Shown: positions 1 to 8,844 of the stretch, piece after piece
How positions within the stretch are numbered: the stretch's first letter is position 1
How the letters are laid out: each line of letters starts with the position of its first letter
Source: an uncultured Verrucomicrobiota bacterium
GTDB lineage: Bacteria > Verrucomicrobiota > Verrucomicrobiia > Opitutales > Opitutaceae
Direction: 5' to 3'
DNA length: 38,546 nt
NCBI GenBank assembly: GCA_903904685.1
Contig: CAIVDS010000039.1
Location: 1 to 38,546, forward strand
Made by a program: the position numbers and the translations under genes
Notes under the pieces: model-generated
The model's database searches: none
Told to the model about the DNA's origin: nothing
The model's input: only the letters and a program-made list of their open reading frames with translations

Positions 1-139
1 CCGCCTGATTTCGCGAAAGAAAGTCACCCTGGATTTTGCCCCGCCCTACGATTTTACCTCTCAGTTCTTGGCCGCTGTGCGGCCCGACTCCGCCGAAAAC
101 CCGTTGCCTCACGGCGACGGACTCTCACGAAGTCCTAAA

Positions 140-224
140 TGGTGCCCGGGAGCGGACTCGAACCGCTACACCTTTCGGCACAGGCTTCTGAGTCCTGCGT
201 GTCTACCAATTCCACCACCCGGGC
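140..224 (-). tRNA. tRNA-Leu (anticodon CAG)
   Basis: Read on the minus strand, the 85-nt sequence folds as a class II tRNA. It has a 7-bp acceptor stem (GCCCGGG/CCCGGGC), a D-loop segment typical of tRNA-Leu, an anticodon loop CTCAGAA giving anticodon CAG, a long variable arm around TGCCGAAAGGTGT, a T arm containing GGTTCGAGTCC, and an encoded 3' CCA. The anticodon stem has four Watson-Crick pairs and one A/G mismatch next to the loop. The long variable arm and the anticodon support leucine. It lies just downstream of a decayed LysR gene on the same strand. Confidence 0.95.
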
Positions 225-351
225 GGGGATGAGTCGGTGAGAACACGCTTCCGTCCGATGTGAGGCAAGCCCGGAATTGGGGCCGCCAACGTGGAAAGCG
301 GCGACTGTTTTGACCAGCCACGCCGATTTTAAGTAGATTTTCGCGTGGTGG

Positions 352-627
352 CTACTTGCCGAAAGTCGCGAGACCGTTTCGGGCACTTTGCATCTCGGCG
401 ATGATTTTTTGGGCGTGCTCCAAAAGCTGTCTTCCCGCAGGCGTGAGTATCGCCCGGCGGCCGAGTCGGTCGAATAATCGGCATGCCAGCTCCTGCTCCA
501 GCGACTTGATGGCATGACTGACCGCCGATTGCGTGAGATGAAGCTCGTGGGCGGCGAGGGTGAAACTACCCAGACGGCTTAGCGTTGCGAACGCCAGGAG
601 CTTTCTGCTATCGAGGATGGGCGTCAT
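352..627 (-). pseudogene. LysR-family regulator, DNA-binding domain only (truncated)
   Basis: The 91-residue product starts at MTPILDSRKL and carries a full LysR-type winged helix-turn-helix: the LTQSAVSHAIKSLEQELACR recognition region, then LFDRLGRRAILTPAG. It stops with TAG immediately after the linker helix (GLATFGK). LysR regulators are normally about 300 residues with a C-terminal effector-binding domain, which is absent. Reading on in frame past the TAG gives LLKIGVAGQ, which resembles the first strand of that domain, and then unrelated sequence up to the tRNA gene. This suggests a decayed gene rather than a designed single-domain protein, although a DNA-binding-only protein could still be made. 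The start was chosen because the homology begins there; the upstream open frame has no LysR-like sequence. Confidence 0.7.
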
Positions 628-749
628 GGTGGATTGGCAGACGGAAGAGATTTCCTTCACATAGCACGTTCCAAGCCAGCCGCCTTGCCCAGGTCCTGTT
701 CCGCTAAAATCTTTGGCCGCCGGTTGGCCACCGAATTCCTGCGAAATAC

Positions 750-1391
750 TTAGGAATAACGCTCTTCTTTCCACGGGTCGGCGGTGTTGGAGTAGCCGCG
801 CATCTCCCAGAAACCCGGTTTGTCGTTGGCGAGAAAGGCGATCCCTTTGACGAACTTGGCGCCTTTCCATGCATAGAGCTTGGGGATGATGATGCGGGCT
901 GGTCCGCCGTGTTCGCGCGAGATCGGCGCGCCATCGAATGACGTGGCCACGAGCACATCGTCGTCGAGGCAGTTTTCGAGCGGCACGTTGGTCGAGTAGC
1001 CATCGTAGCCGGTGAAATAGACAAACTTCGCCTCGGATTCCGGCCGGACGAGTTCATAGAGCGTGGTGAAAGCCACGCCGCCCCAACGACAGTCGTAGCG
1101 GCTCCACGTGGTCACGCAGTGGAAATCGCTCGTGTCTGCGACTTGCGGCAGGGCGTTGAACTCGGCCCACGACAAGCGCGTGGGCTTTTCCACGAGGCCG
1201 TCGAGCGTGAGGCTCCAGTCTTGATGGGGCACGTCGGGTTGCACGCCGAGGTCGAGCACGGGGAAGCCGATGGTGAGTTTCTGGCCGGGCGGCAACCTGC
1301 CGGCGGACGCCACAGCGCGGGGACGCACGCCTTTGGCGGTTTGTTTCTCGGCCCACTTCTGCTTGGCGGCGATATAGCGCTCGTTGGACAT
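750..1391 (-). CDS. molybdopterin-dependent oxidoreductase (sulfite oxidase-like, YuiH type)
   Basis: The 213-residue protein belongs to the sulfite-oxidase-fold molybdopterin family (COG2041). It contains the segment DFHCVTTWSR, in which C92 is the expected molybdenum-ligating cysteine. Later come HGGPARIIIPKLYAWKGAKF and the tail KPGFWEMRGYSN, which are typical of the short YuiH-like branch. No signal peptide is visible, so it is probably cytoplasmic, unlike the Tat-exported MsrP/YedY. The physiological substrate is unknown. The start MSNERYIAAK was chosen because the open frame upstream is Arg/Pro-rich and antisense-like. It diverges from hrpA across 83 bases. The decayed LysR gene lies downstream on the same strand, and might once have been its regulator. 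Confidence 0.85.
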   Translation of the reverse strand: MSNERYIAAKQKWAEKQTAKGVRPRAVASAGRLPPGQKLTIGFPVLDLGVQPDVPHQDWSLTLDGLVEKPTRLSWAEFNALPQVADTSDFHCVTTWSRYDCRWGGVAFTTLYELVRPESEAKFVYFTGYDGYSTNVPLENCLDDDVLVATSFDGAPISREHGGPARIIIPKLYAWKGAKFVKGIAFLANDKPGFWEMRGYSNTADPWKEERYS

Positions 1392-1474
1392 GGCGGAAAC
1401 GTGCGTCGGGTCGGCGGTTTTGCAAGCGCGGTGACGGGGCTTTCTCCTCGCGGGCGGGTGGTTTCGTTGCCACG

Positions 1475-4400
1475 GTGCGGCCTTTCTTAACCGTGGCCCG
1501 CGCCGAACCACACTCCTTCCGCATCGATTTTCCTCCCGAGCTGCCCATCAGCAGTCGTGCGGGAGAGATCGTGGACCTGATCGGCGCGCAGCAAGTCATC
1601 GTGCTCGCCGGTGAAACCGGCTCTGGCAAGACCACGCAGATACCGAAAATGTGCCTTGCCGCCGGGCGCGGTCGCACCGGGAAAATCGCCTGCACGCAAC
1701 CGCGTCGCGTCGCCGCACTCTCGGTCTCGCGTCGCGTCGCCGAGGAACTGGGCGTCGAGTGGGGCGGGGCGGTGGGCTGCAAGATCCGATTCGATGACCG
1801 CACTTCGCGCGATACCGTCATCAAGTTCATGACCGACGGCATGCTCCTCGCCGAGGTGCAGGGCGATCCATTGCTGCGCGACTACGACACGATCATCCTG
1901 GATGAGGCGCACGAGCGCTCGCTCAATATCGACTTCCTGCTCGGGCATCTGCGGACGCTGCGCTACAAGCGTCCCGAGCTCAAAATCATCATCACCTCCG
2001 CGACCATCGACACGGAGGCGTTTTCCAAGGCCTTTGACGGCGCGCCCGTCGTCGAGGTGTCCGGCCGCACCTACGAGGTTGAGGTGATCTATGCGCCGCT
2101 AGACGCATTGGGCAGCGACGCCGCCGAAGGCGACGAACGTGAGTCGCGCTCCGAGGCGCTTCACTACATCGACGGCGCGGCGGAGGCGGTCGAGCGCATT
2201 GTGCGCGAAAGCGATTCCGGCGACGTGCTTGTTTTCATGCCGGCCGAGCGCGACATCCGCGAGTTGCGCGAACTCCTCGAAGGCCGCCGCCTGCCGAACT
2301 GCGAGGTCGTGCCGCTCTTCGGCCGCCTTTCCAACGCCGAGCAGCAGCGCGTCTTCGCAACTTCCCAGCGGCGAAAGCTCATCGTCGCGACCAACATCGC
2401 CGAGACGTCACTTACCATCCCCGGCATCCGCTTCGTTGTGGACACGGGGCTGGCGCGCATCAGCCGCTACTCGCCGCAGGCCCGCACGCGTCGCCTGCCC
2501 ATCGAACCGGTGGCCCAATCGAGCGCCGACCAGCGCAAAGGCCGCGCCGGCCGCGTCGCCGCGGGCGTGTGCATCCGTCTGTATTCAGAGCAGGATTTTA
2601 ACGAGCGTCCGCGCTTCGCCCAGCCTGAGATCCAGCGCGCCAATCTCGCCGACGTCATCCTGCGAATGAAGGCTTTCGGCCTCGGCGACATCGAGCGTTT
2701 CCCGTTCATTAACATGCCCGCGGCAAAGTCCATTCGCGCCGGCTACGCGTTGCTGGAGGAAATTGGGGCGCTCGACGCCAACACCAACGAAGCCGCCCGA
2801 CAGCTGACACCCGTCGGCCGCGAACTCGCCCGTCTGCCTGTCGATCCGACGGTGGGACGCATGATCTTGCAAGCTCGCGCGGAGAAGGCCGTGCGAGAGG
2901 TTCTCGTGATCGCCTCCGGCCTGAGCATCCAGGACCCGCGCGAGCGTCCGATGGAAAAACAGCAGCAGGCCGACGCCGCCCACCGGCGCTTCGCCCATGC
3001 CGACTCGGATTTTCTCACGCTGCTCAACATTTGGGACGCGTTTCATGACGAATTCGACCGCCTTTCGCAGGCCAAGCTGCGCCGGTTCTGCAAAGACCAT
3101 TTCTTGAGCTACACGCGGTTGCGCGAGTGGCGCGATGTTCATGCGCAACTCCTCGACGTGCTGGAGTCACGCGCCGACTTTAAATTCACCTCGGTGTTCG
3201 ACGGTCTGCAGCCCGACCAGACCACGCCGGACAAGGAAGCCTTCGGCACGCCCGCCTATCGTGCGATTCACCGCAGCATTCTCGCCGGCCTGCTCGGCAA
3301 TATCGCGCTGCGCGACGACGAAAACGGCGGCTACAAGGCCACGCACGACCGGCGCGTGGTGATTTTCCCCGGCTCGATGCTCGCCGTCCGTTCCGGCCGC
3401 GACCGGAAGCCAGAAAGAAACGCTCCGAAAAAAGAGTCAAAGTCGCCGCGCTGGCTGATGGCGGCGGAGATCATGGAAACCTCGCGCCTCTACGCCCGCA
3501 CTTGCGCGCGGCTCGATCCGCTCTGGGTGCTGGAGCTTGGCGCACACCTCGTGAAAGTCGCGCACAGCGAGCCGTTCTGGAATCAGGAGGCCGGCCGTGT
3601 GCAGGTGAAACAGCGCACGCGCCTCTACGGTCTCGAACTGGAATCGCGCGCCGTGAGCTACGGCAAGGTCGATCCGGGCCATGCAACTGAGATTTTTATC
3701 CGTGAGGCGCTGGTGAACGATCAGGTTACCTGGCCGCTGGACTTCATTGCGCACAATCGCGCCGTGCGCGAAGAGATCGAGAGTCTGCTGACGCGCACCC
3801 GTGACCGCAGTTACCTCAACCTCGACGAAGGCATCTACCGCTACTATGCCGCGCGGCTCAACGCCGACGGCGGCACCTGCGTCTCCAGTGTGGCCGAACT
3901 CGTCGACCTCGTGCGCGAGCGCAAGGAGGCCGAGCCGCGCTTCCTTATGATGGAGGCCGACGATCTGCGCGACCCCGAGGAATTGCAGGCCGACACCGAG
4001 GCTTATCCAGAGGCGCTGCCTTTGCAAAATACCGCGCTCCCGCTCGCCTACGCCTACAAGCCCGGTGAAGCCGACGACGGCGTGACGCTCGACGTGCCCG
4101 TGCGCGAGGCCGAGAAGCTCACGCCCGCCGCGCTCGATTGGGCGGTGCCTGGTCATCTCGCGGTGAAGGTTGAACATTACCTGCGTGCGCTGCCAAAGGA
4201 ACTGCGCCGCGATTTCGTGCCGCTGGCCGACGCCGCGCTCCCGCTCGCCAAAGCCGCCGCGCAACATTCACGACTGACCGCCCAGCGCCACACATTGCCC
4301 GAGACGCTGGCGATCCTCATTGGTGAACGCCTCAAACTGAAACTCGACGCGAGCATCTTCGCCGAGGACCGTCCGCTGCCCGATCACCTGCGTGTGCGGG

Positions 4401-5476
4401 TGCGCGTGGTCGATGACGAAGGCCGCGAGATTTGCGCGAGCCGCGAATTGTTCGCGATCACGACGGCACTCGCCGCGCATCAGCGCGAGGCGAGCGCGAG
4501 CGTCGCCAGGGACGATCCCGATGCCTGGCGGCGCGCCCGCGCCAAGCACGAGATGAACGGGCAGACTGCGTGGGAATTCGGCGACATTCCGGAGCGTTTT
4601 CACGTGTGCGACCAGGCGGGCGTGCCGGTGCATGCGTTTCCCGGATTGAAGAACGGGCCGGTGGGCGGCGTGCAACTGCGGCTTTTCAGGACCCCCGAAG
4701 AGGCCAAGGCATCCAGCGAGCCGGCGTTGGAGCGTTTGCTGGAGTGGCAGCTGACGTATCCTCTGGCCGGGTTGCACAAGGATTTGAAACAGCTGCGCGA
4801 ACTCGGCGCGCTCATTGCCACGCTCGGCACGGCTGACACATTCCGCGAACACGCCTACGAGTCGCTGCGCCGCTGGGCGTGCGCGGCGGGACGGGTGAAG
4901 CAGCTCAATGCCGTTGCTTTCTCGGATGCGGTGTCGAAGTCGAAGACCGACCTGCATGGACTCGCGCCCCGCCTGGTGGATTTGTTGCGCGAGATTTTGT
5001 CGCTAAGACAGGCCCTGCTGGTGCATCCGCAGCCGTATCGCGGGCAGGGGCCCGATCTTGCCGCGTTGGTGCCGGACGATTTCCTTCGCGTGACGCCGTA
5101 TGAACGGCTCGCGCACTTCCCGCGCTACCTGAAGGCGATGAAGCTGCGCGCCGACCGCTGGAAACAGAATCCGGCCAAGGATGCCGAGCGTGCGAAGCAA
5201 CTCGCCGCGTTTACCGGGGTGCCTGAGTTACGCTGGCAGGCGGAGGAACTGCGCGTGAGTTTGTTCGCGCAAGAACTGGGCATCGCCGAGCCGGTGTCGG
5301 TGCAAAAACTGGAACGCGCACTCGCCGAGCTGAAGCAAAACCGTCCGGCGCAATCCGCAGCCGACGTGTCAGGGTCGCCCAAGCCACGCGAGGCGACGCC
5401 TCTGCCGGTGACGACCACCAAGCCCAAGGCCCCGCTCAAGAGCTTCGGCTCGCTGGATGCGTTGTTTCGGAAATAG
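1475..5476 (+). CDS. hrpA: ATP-dependent RNA helicase HrpA
   Basis: The 1333-residue DEAH-box helicase matches the length of E. coli HrpA (about 1300). Motifs in order are motif I GETGSGKTT (46-54), Ia TQPRRVAA (74-81), II DEAH (143-146), III SAT (175-177) and VI QRKGRAGR (353-360). These are followed by the winged-helix/HA2 region, an OB-like segment and the long HrpA-specific C-terminal region (DUF3418 type). The family unwinds RNA and in E. coli acts on stalled or collided ribosomes and mRNA processing. The start is a GTG at 1475; a second in-frame GTG at 1493 is also possible, and no ATG precedes the conserved part. The C-terminal tail (about 1290-1333) is low-complexity and Pro/Lys-rich. 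A DLH-family gene follows 70 bases downstream on the same strand. Confidence 0.95.
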   Translation: MRPFLTVARAEPHSFRIDFPPELPISSRAGEIVDLIGAQQVIVLAGETGSGKTTQIPKMCLAAGRGRTGKIACTQPRRVAALSVSRRVAEELGVEWGGAVGCKIRFDDRTSRDTVIKFMTDGMLLAEVQGDPLLRDYDTIILDEAHERSLNIDFLLGHLRTLRYKRPELKIIITSATIDTEAFSKAFDGAPVVEVSGRTYEVEVIYAPLDALGSDAAEGDERESRSEALHYIDGAAEAVERIVRESDSGDVLVFMPAERDIRELRELLEGRRLPNCEVVPLFGRLSNAEQQRVFATSQRRKLIVATNIAETSLTIPGIRFVVDTGLARISRYSPQARTRRLPIEPVAQSSADQRKGRAGRVAAGVCIRLYSEQDFNERPRFAQPEIQRANLADVILRMKAFGLGDIERFPFINMPAAKSIRAGYALLEEIGALDANTNEAARQLTPVGRELARLPVDPTVGRMILQARAEKAVREVLVIASGLSIQDPRERPMEKQQQADAAHRRFAHADSDFLTLLNIWDAFHDEFDRLSQAKLRRFCKDHFLSYTRLREWRDVHAQLLDVLESRADFKFTSVFDGLQPDQTTPDKEAFGTPAYRAIHRSILAGLLGNIALRDDENGGYKATHDRRVVIFPGSMLAVRSGRDRKPERNAPKKESKSPRWLMAAEIMETSRLYARTCARLDPLWVLELGAHLVKVAHSEPFWNQEAGRVQVKQRTRLYGLELESRAVSYGKVDPGHATEIFIREALVNDQVTWPLDFIAHNRAVREEIESLLTRTRDRSYLNLDEGIYRYYAARLNADGGTCVSSVAELVDLVRERKEAEPRFLMMEADDLRDPEELQADTEAYPEALPLQNTALPLAYAYKPGEADDGVTLDVPVREAEKLTPAALDWAVPGHLAVKVEHYLRALPKELRRDFVPLADAALPLAKAAAQHSRLTAQRHTLPETLAILIGERLKLKLDASIFAEDRPLPDHLRVRVRVVDDEGREICASRELFAITTALAAHQREASASVARDDPDAWRRARAKHEMNGQTAWEFGDIPERFHVCDQAGVPVHAFPGLKNGPVGGVQLRLFRTPEEAKASSEPALERLLEWQLTYPLAGLHKDLKQLRELGALIATLGTADTFREHAYESLRRWACAAGRVKQLNAVAFSDAVSKSKTDLHGLAPRLVDLLREILSLRQALLVHPQPYRGQGPDLAALVPDDFLRVTPYERLAHFPRYLKAMKLRADRWKQNPAKDAERAKQLAAFTGVPELRWQAEELRVSLFAQELGIAEPVSVQKLERALAELKQNRPAQSAADVSGSPKPREATPLPVTTTKPKAPLKSFGSLDALFRK

Positions 5477-5546
5477 TCCGCCGGCGTCCCGGGGAAAACA
5501 TCCGGCGTCGTTTGACGGCGTGCGGGCGCTTGGCATCTTGGCGTGC

Positions 5547-6347
5547 ATGAAATACGCATCCCTTCTGTCGGTGTTTTGTTTTTCCGTGATTTCCGCCCAC
5601 GCCGCGCTGGTCACCAAGCCCATGGCCTACGAACACGCCGGCGTGAAGCTCGAAGGTTATCTCGCCTACGATGACGCCAGGGTGTCCGCCGCGCAACCCG
5701 CGCCCGGCGTGCTGGTGGTTCACGAGTGGTGGGGGCTTAACGCCTATGCGAAAAGCAAGGCCGATGCGCTCGCGAAGCTCGGCTACGTCGCCTTCGCGCT
5801 CGACATGTATGGCGCCGGCGTGAACACCGAGGACCCCAAGAAGGCGACGGAACTTTCCTCGCCATTCTACGGCAAGCCGCTCATGGCCGAGCGGGCGAAA
5901 GCCGGCCTCGACCAGTTGCTGGCGACGGGTCTGGTCGCGCCGGGCAAGGTCGCGGCCATCGGCTACTGTTTCGGCGGTTCGACGGTGCAGGCGCTCGCCT
6001 ACACGGGAGCGCCGCTCGCGGGCATCGTGAGTTTTCACGGCGGTCCGGTCGTGCCGACCGACGGGCAGGCGGCGGCGATCAAGGGCAAGGTGCTCATCTG
6101 CCACGGAGCCATCGATCCCTTTGTGAAGCCGGAGCAACTTCACGCGCTGCTGACGGCGCTGGACAAGGCGAAGGTTGACTACGAGTTCGTGAGCTACGCC
6201 GGAGCGGTGCATGCGTTCACCAATCCCAACGCGACGCGCCTCGCCCAGACGACCGGCCTCACTGGCATCGGCTACAACAAGGCGGCGGCCAACCGCTCGT
6301 GGCAGCACATGCAGGGTTTCTTCGGCGAGATTTTCGCCGGACGATAA
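5547..6347 (+). CDS. secreted dienelactone hydrolase-family protein
   Basis: The 266-residue alpha/beta hydrolase is of the dienelactone hydrolase type. The N-terminus (about 1-19, LLSVFCFSVISAHA) is a signal peptide, so the enzyme is probably periplasmic. The VVHEWWGLN segment, the nucleophile elbow GYCFGG with C141, GAIDPF with D190 and GAVHAF with H222 form the expected Cys-Asp-His triad. The substrate cannot be deduced; family members cleave lactone or ester bonds. The start codon is ATG, chosen because the signal peptide begins there and the upstream open frame overlaps the end of hrpA. No pathway partners are adjacent. Confidence 0.88.
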   Translation: MKYASLLSVFCFSVISAHAALVTKPMAYEHAGVKLEGYLAYDDARVSAAQPAPGVLVVHEWWGLNAYAKSKADALAKLGYVAFALDMYGAGVNTEDPKKATELSSPFYGKPLMAERAKAGLDQLLATGLVAPGKVAAIGYCFGGSTVQALAYTGAPLAGIVSFHGGPVVPTDGQAAAIKGKVLICHGAIDPFVKPEQLHALLTALDKAKVDYEFVSYAGAVHAFTNPNATRLAQTTGLTGIGYNKAAANRSWQHMQGFFGEIFAGR

Positions 6348-6355
6348 AGCCTTGG

Positions 6356-6407
6356 ATTGTCAGCGGACGTTTCCTTGCGACCGATGAAGCGGCGAACACC
6401 TGACAAT
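6356..6407. promoter_or_regulatory. 8-bp inverted repeat upstream of the Spx/ArsC-like gene
   Basis: ATTGTCAG at 6356-6363 is repeated as its exact reverse complement CTGACAAT at 6400-6407, separated by 36 bases. The repeat sits between the DLH stop and the Spx/ArsC-like start at 6427. There is no T-run after it, so a terminator is unlikely. Two half-sites of a regulator is one reading; chance is another. Confidence 0.25.
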
Positions 6408-6426
6408 TTGTCGTCGAGTCCATCGA

Positions 6427-6801
6427 ATGGGTAAAATTAGCGCGTTGACCGTCTATACTTACGCCAACTGCGACGCCTGCCGGCGCGCCGTGAAATGGCT
6501 GCGCGCCGAAGGCATCGCGTTCGGCGAAAAACCGATCCGCGAAACGCCGCCGTTGATCGCCGAGCTGCGTGCGATGCTCGCGCACCTCGGGGGCGCCGCG
6601 GCGCTGCGCAAACTCTTCAACACCTCGGGGCGCGACTACCGTGAGCTGAAGCTCGGCGAACGGCTGCCCGCGATGGGCGAGGCCGAGGCGCTGGTGTTGC
6701 TCGCGGCGAACGGGAATCTGGTGAAGAGGCCTTTCGTTATTGGAGAGAAGGTTGGGCTGGTGGGGTTTGATGACAAAACATGGACGGCGGCGTTGCAATG
6801 A
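6427..6801 (+). CDS. Spx/ArsC-family thioredoxin-fold protein (YffB-like)
   Basis: The 124-residue protein has the arsenate reductase-like thioredoxin fold. YTYANCDACRRA near the N-terminus gives a CxxC motif (C15, C18) followed by the family's basic helix. ALRKLFNTSGRDYRELKL matches the conserved LF(N)TSG-Y region, and LVKRPFVIG is the family hallmark near the C-terminus. True arsenate reductases and Spx regulators share this fold, and YffB-like proteins are thought to be thiol reductases; the sequence does not decide between them. No ars operon genes are nearby, so arsenic detoxification is not supported by context. A membrane protein gene follows 52 bases downstream. Confidence 0.85.
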   Translation: MGKISALTVYTYANCDACRRAVKWLRAEGIAFGEKPIRETPPLIAELRAMLAHLGGAAALRKLFNTSGRDYRELKLGERLPAMGEAEALVLLAANGNLVKRPFVIGEKVGLVGFDDKTWTAALQ

Positions 6802-6853
6802 TGGCCGGTGAGCTTCTGCTCGCGTGGCAGGTAATTGGGGTTATGCTGTGATC

Positions 6854-7396
6854 ATGTCCGATGCACTCCATGCCGCCCGCATCGAAGTCCGGTTGCGCGA
6901 GCTGTCGCAGCTTTTCAACTCGATGGATCCGTCGCCGTTTAACGAGCGCGATCTGGATGCCGACGCGGAGGAGTTTATCGTCTCATGGGCGCGCGAGCTG
7001 ACGCCGCACGGCGATATCAAGCTCGTGGTGCATCTCGCCACGCCGCCCCCGCCGGAACGCGCGGCGGCGGTGGAGCAGGCGGTGCGACACTTTTTCATGG
7101 AGCGCGCGGCGATCAAGCGGCTCGAATTCCGCCTGCTGATGAGGCGCGGACGGTTGAGTTTGATGATTGGGCTGATGTTTCTGGCGGTGTGCATGGTCGT
7201 CGGCCAGTTGGTGGCGACGCTTGACTACGGGACAGCGGCCTCGGTGGTGCGCGAAGGGCTCACGATCGGCGGTTGGGTCGCGATGTGGCGACCATTGCAG
7301 ATTTTCCTCTACGATTGGTGGCCAGTGCGGGACGAATGCCGCATTTTGGAGCGGTTGGCTCGCATGAAGGTCTCGCTGGTACTGCCCAAGGTTTGA
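6854..7396 (+). CDS. conserved membrane protein of unknown function
   Basis: The 180-residue product has a charged soluble N-terminal half (about 1-95) and two predicted membrane segments: about 101-122 (LSLMIGLMFLAVCMVVGQLV) and about 134-154. The latter ends in an aromatic stretch (FLYDWWP) followed by a basic C-terminal tail. I recognise no catalytic motif. The ATG at 6854 was chosen over a GTG at 6824 because the earlier codons add a short segment with no sign of coding. The small unknown gene that follows on the same strand may be co-transcribed. It is probably an inner-membrane protein; no function is proposed. Confidence 0.75.
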   Translation: MSDALHAARIEVRLRELSQLFNSMDPSPFNERDLDADAEEFIVSWARELTPHGDIKLVVHLATPPPPERAAAVEQAVRHFFMERAAIKRLEFRLLMRRGRLSLMIGLMFLAVCMVVGQLVATLDYGTAASVVREGLTIGGWVAMWRPLQIFLYDWWPVRDECRILERLARMKVSLVLPKV

Positions 7397-7453
7397 TCGT
7401 GCTGGTGCTCGCGCCCGTTGACTCTCGGGAAACTTTCACCCCAAGATGTCGGC

Positions 7454-7717
7454 GTGACCGATTCCGCCGCCACTCCGATGCAACAAACCCTCCGCTGGCT
7501 TGCCGCCAACACGGGATTTCCCGCCGCGCGCCTGCCTGCACGGGCGGAGATATTGCTGCTCATCTCCACTGCTGCGGAGGAAGAGCAGGTCGCGTTGCAA
7601 CGCTCGCCGCGTTTCCTGATCGAACGCAACGACAAGGCCAGCGACGCTTCCTTGAGGGCCTACGCGATGAATCGCTCGCTTGCCCACTACGTGTGCAATA
7701 ACGGGCAGAAAACCTAA
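7454..7717 (+). CDS. small hypothetical protein
   Basis: An open frame of 87 codons from a GTG at 7454 (alternatives TTG 7418 and ATG 7478) encodes a mostly helical, soluble-looking protein. It contains a hydrophobic run EILLLISTAAEEE and ends HYVCNNGQKT. No domain or motif is recognised. It is placed between two other plus-strand genes with no competing frame that looks better, which is the main support. No clear ribosome binding site is visible before any of the candidate starts. Confidence 0.45.
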   Translation: MTDSAATPMQQTLRWLAANTGFPAARLPARAEILLLISTAAEEEQVALQRSPRFLIERNDKASDASLRAYAMNRSLAHYVCNNGQKT

Positions 7718-7789
7718 GTCTGTTCGGATAAGACAACCGGCCCGATATGGGATGTTGAAACGCGGGTGGGATCACTCCATCTGTCGTGC

Positions 7790-8773
7790 ATGTTTTCACG
7801 TATCCTGTGTCTCGGCATCGTGGCGATATGGAGCGTCTCCGATGCGTTTGCGCTGATTGAGCGCAGGATCGAGCGGCGCTTTGAAATACCTGCGGTGGCG
7901 GCGTTGAAAATCGATACCTTCAGCGGTTCGGTGAACATTCAACGGGGGGATTCCAGCGCCATCGAAATCACCGCGATCGAGGAGTGTGATGTCGAAAAAG
8001 AGGTGACGATGGCGGAGCGCCTGCGGAATTTGGATCTGCGCATCGAGCAAAAAGCGTCCGAGGTCAGCGTCACGACCCGTTACCACCGTCATTTGGCGTG
8101 GATCTGGCAAGCTTGGCCTCCGGTGCTGCTGACTTACGAGATCAAGGTGCCTTCCCGATGTGATATCGAAGTGATCACGCGTGATGGCAGTATCGTGGTC
8201 GGGGCGTTGCAGGGCCGGGTTTCGCTCACCAATGAAACGGGGAAGATATTTACCGGTGAGATCGATGGTCAGGTGAAGGCGCGCAGTTATTCGGGCGAAA
8301 TCGCCATGACCGCATGCACCGGTTCCCTTGAGGTGCGCACCACCTCCGGCAATATCACTGTGGGGCGCGCCGGTGGCCGCACGGAACTGACGAGTGAGGG
8401 CGGTTACATTGAGCTGCAACAGGCCGGCGGCGAAGCCGTCATCCGTGGCACTGGCAGTGATATGAAGATTGGCTTCGCATCGCCGATCAAGGCGGGCGCG
8501 GACATCGTCACCTCCGGCGGAAGCATTGTGCTAGCCATGGAAACCACCAGCGCTTGCACGTTGGATTTGACCTCCTCTGTTTTTGGCCGAGTAACAGCCC
8601 GGAACATCGCCATCGCACCGACCAGCGGGGGTTTGAATCATTCGTCACTCGTCGGAACCGTCAACGGCGGCGGTCCCCGCATCAAGGCGAACGCCGGTGG
8701 TGGCAATGTCATGGTGCGTGGCATCGATCCGATTCCTGCGGTTGCGGATCCAAACGCTTTGCCAACCCGATAA
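7790..8773 (+). CDS. exported DUF4097-family beta-repeat protein
   Basis: The 327-residue protein begins with a signal peptide (MFSRILCLGIVAIWSVSDAFA). The body is built of short beta-strand repeats with the Gly/Ser/Thr-rich turn pattern of DUF4097 and head-like putative adhesins. Examples are LKIDTFSGSVNIQRGDSS, VITRDGSIVVGALQGRV and VRTTSGNITVGRAGG. Such proteins are predicted beta-helices in the envelope; their function is generally unknown. It lies 72 bases after the small hypothetical gene and before an M32 carboxypeptidase gene. The start was chosen at the signal peptide methionine. Confidence 0.8.
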   Translation: MFSRILCLGIVAIWSVSDAFALIERRIERRFEIPAVAALKIDTFSGSVNIQRGDSSAIEITAIEECDVEKEVTMAERLRNLDLRIEQKASEVSVTTRYHRHLAWIWQAWPPVLLTYEIKVPSRCDIEVITRDGSIVVGALQGRVSLTNETGKIFTGEIDGQVKARSYSGEIAMTACTGSLEVRTTSGNITVGRAGGRTELTSEGGYIELQQAGGEAVIRGTGSDMKIGFASPIKAGADIVTSGGSIVLAMETTSACTLDLTSSVFGRVTARNIAIAPTSGGLNHSSLVGTVNGGGPRIKANAGGGNVMVRGIDPIPAVADPNALPTR

Positions 8774-8844
8774 GGGTGGGGTTGGCGAAGCCATTCTTCG
8801 CTTTGTTCGCGCAGAGAGGTATGCTTGGCTGTCTCGAACCAGCC

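Noticed and set aside
1-139. Open frame before the tRNA (reads RLISRKKVTLDFAPPYDF and on)
   Set aside because: Starts outside the window, runs into the antisense of the tRNA and has no recognisable domain; too short to support.
5436-6308. 290-codon minus-strand frame over the dienelactone hydrolase gene
   Set aside because: Basic, low-complexity antisense shadow; plus strand encodes a full catalytic triad.
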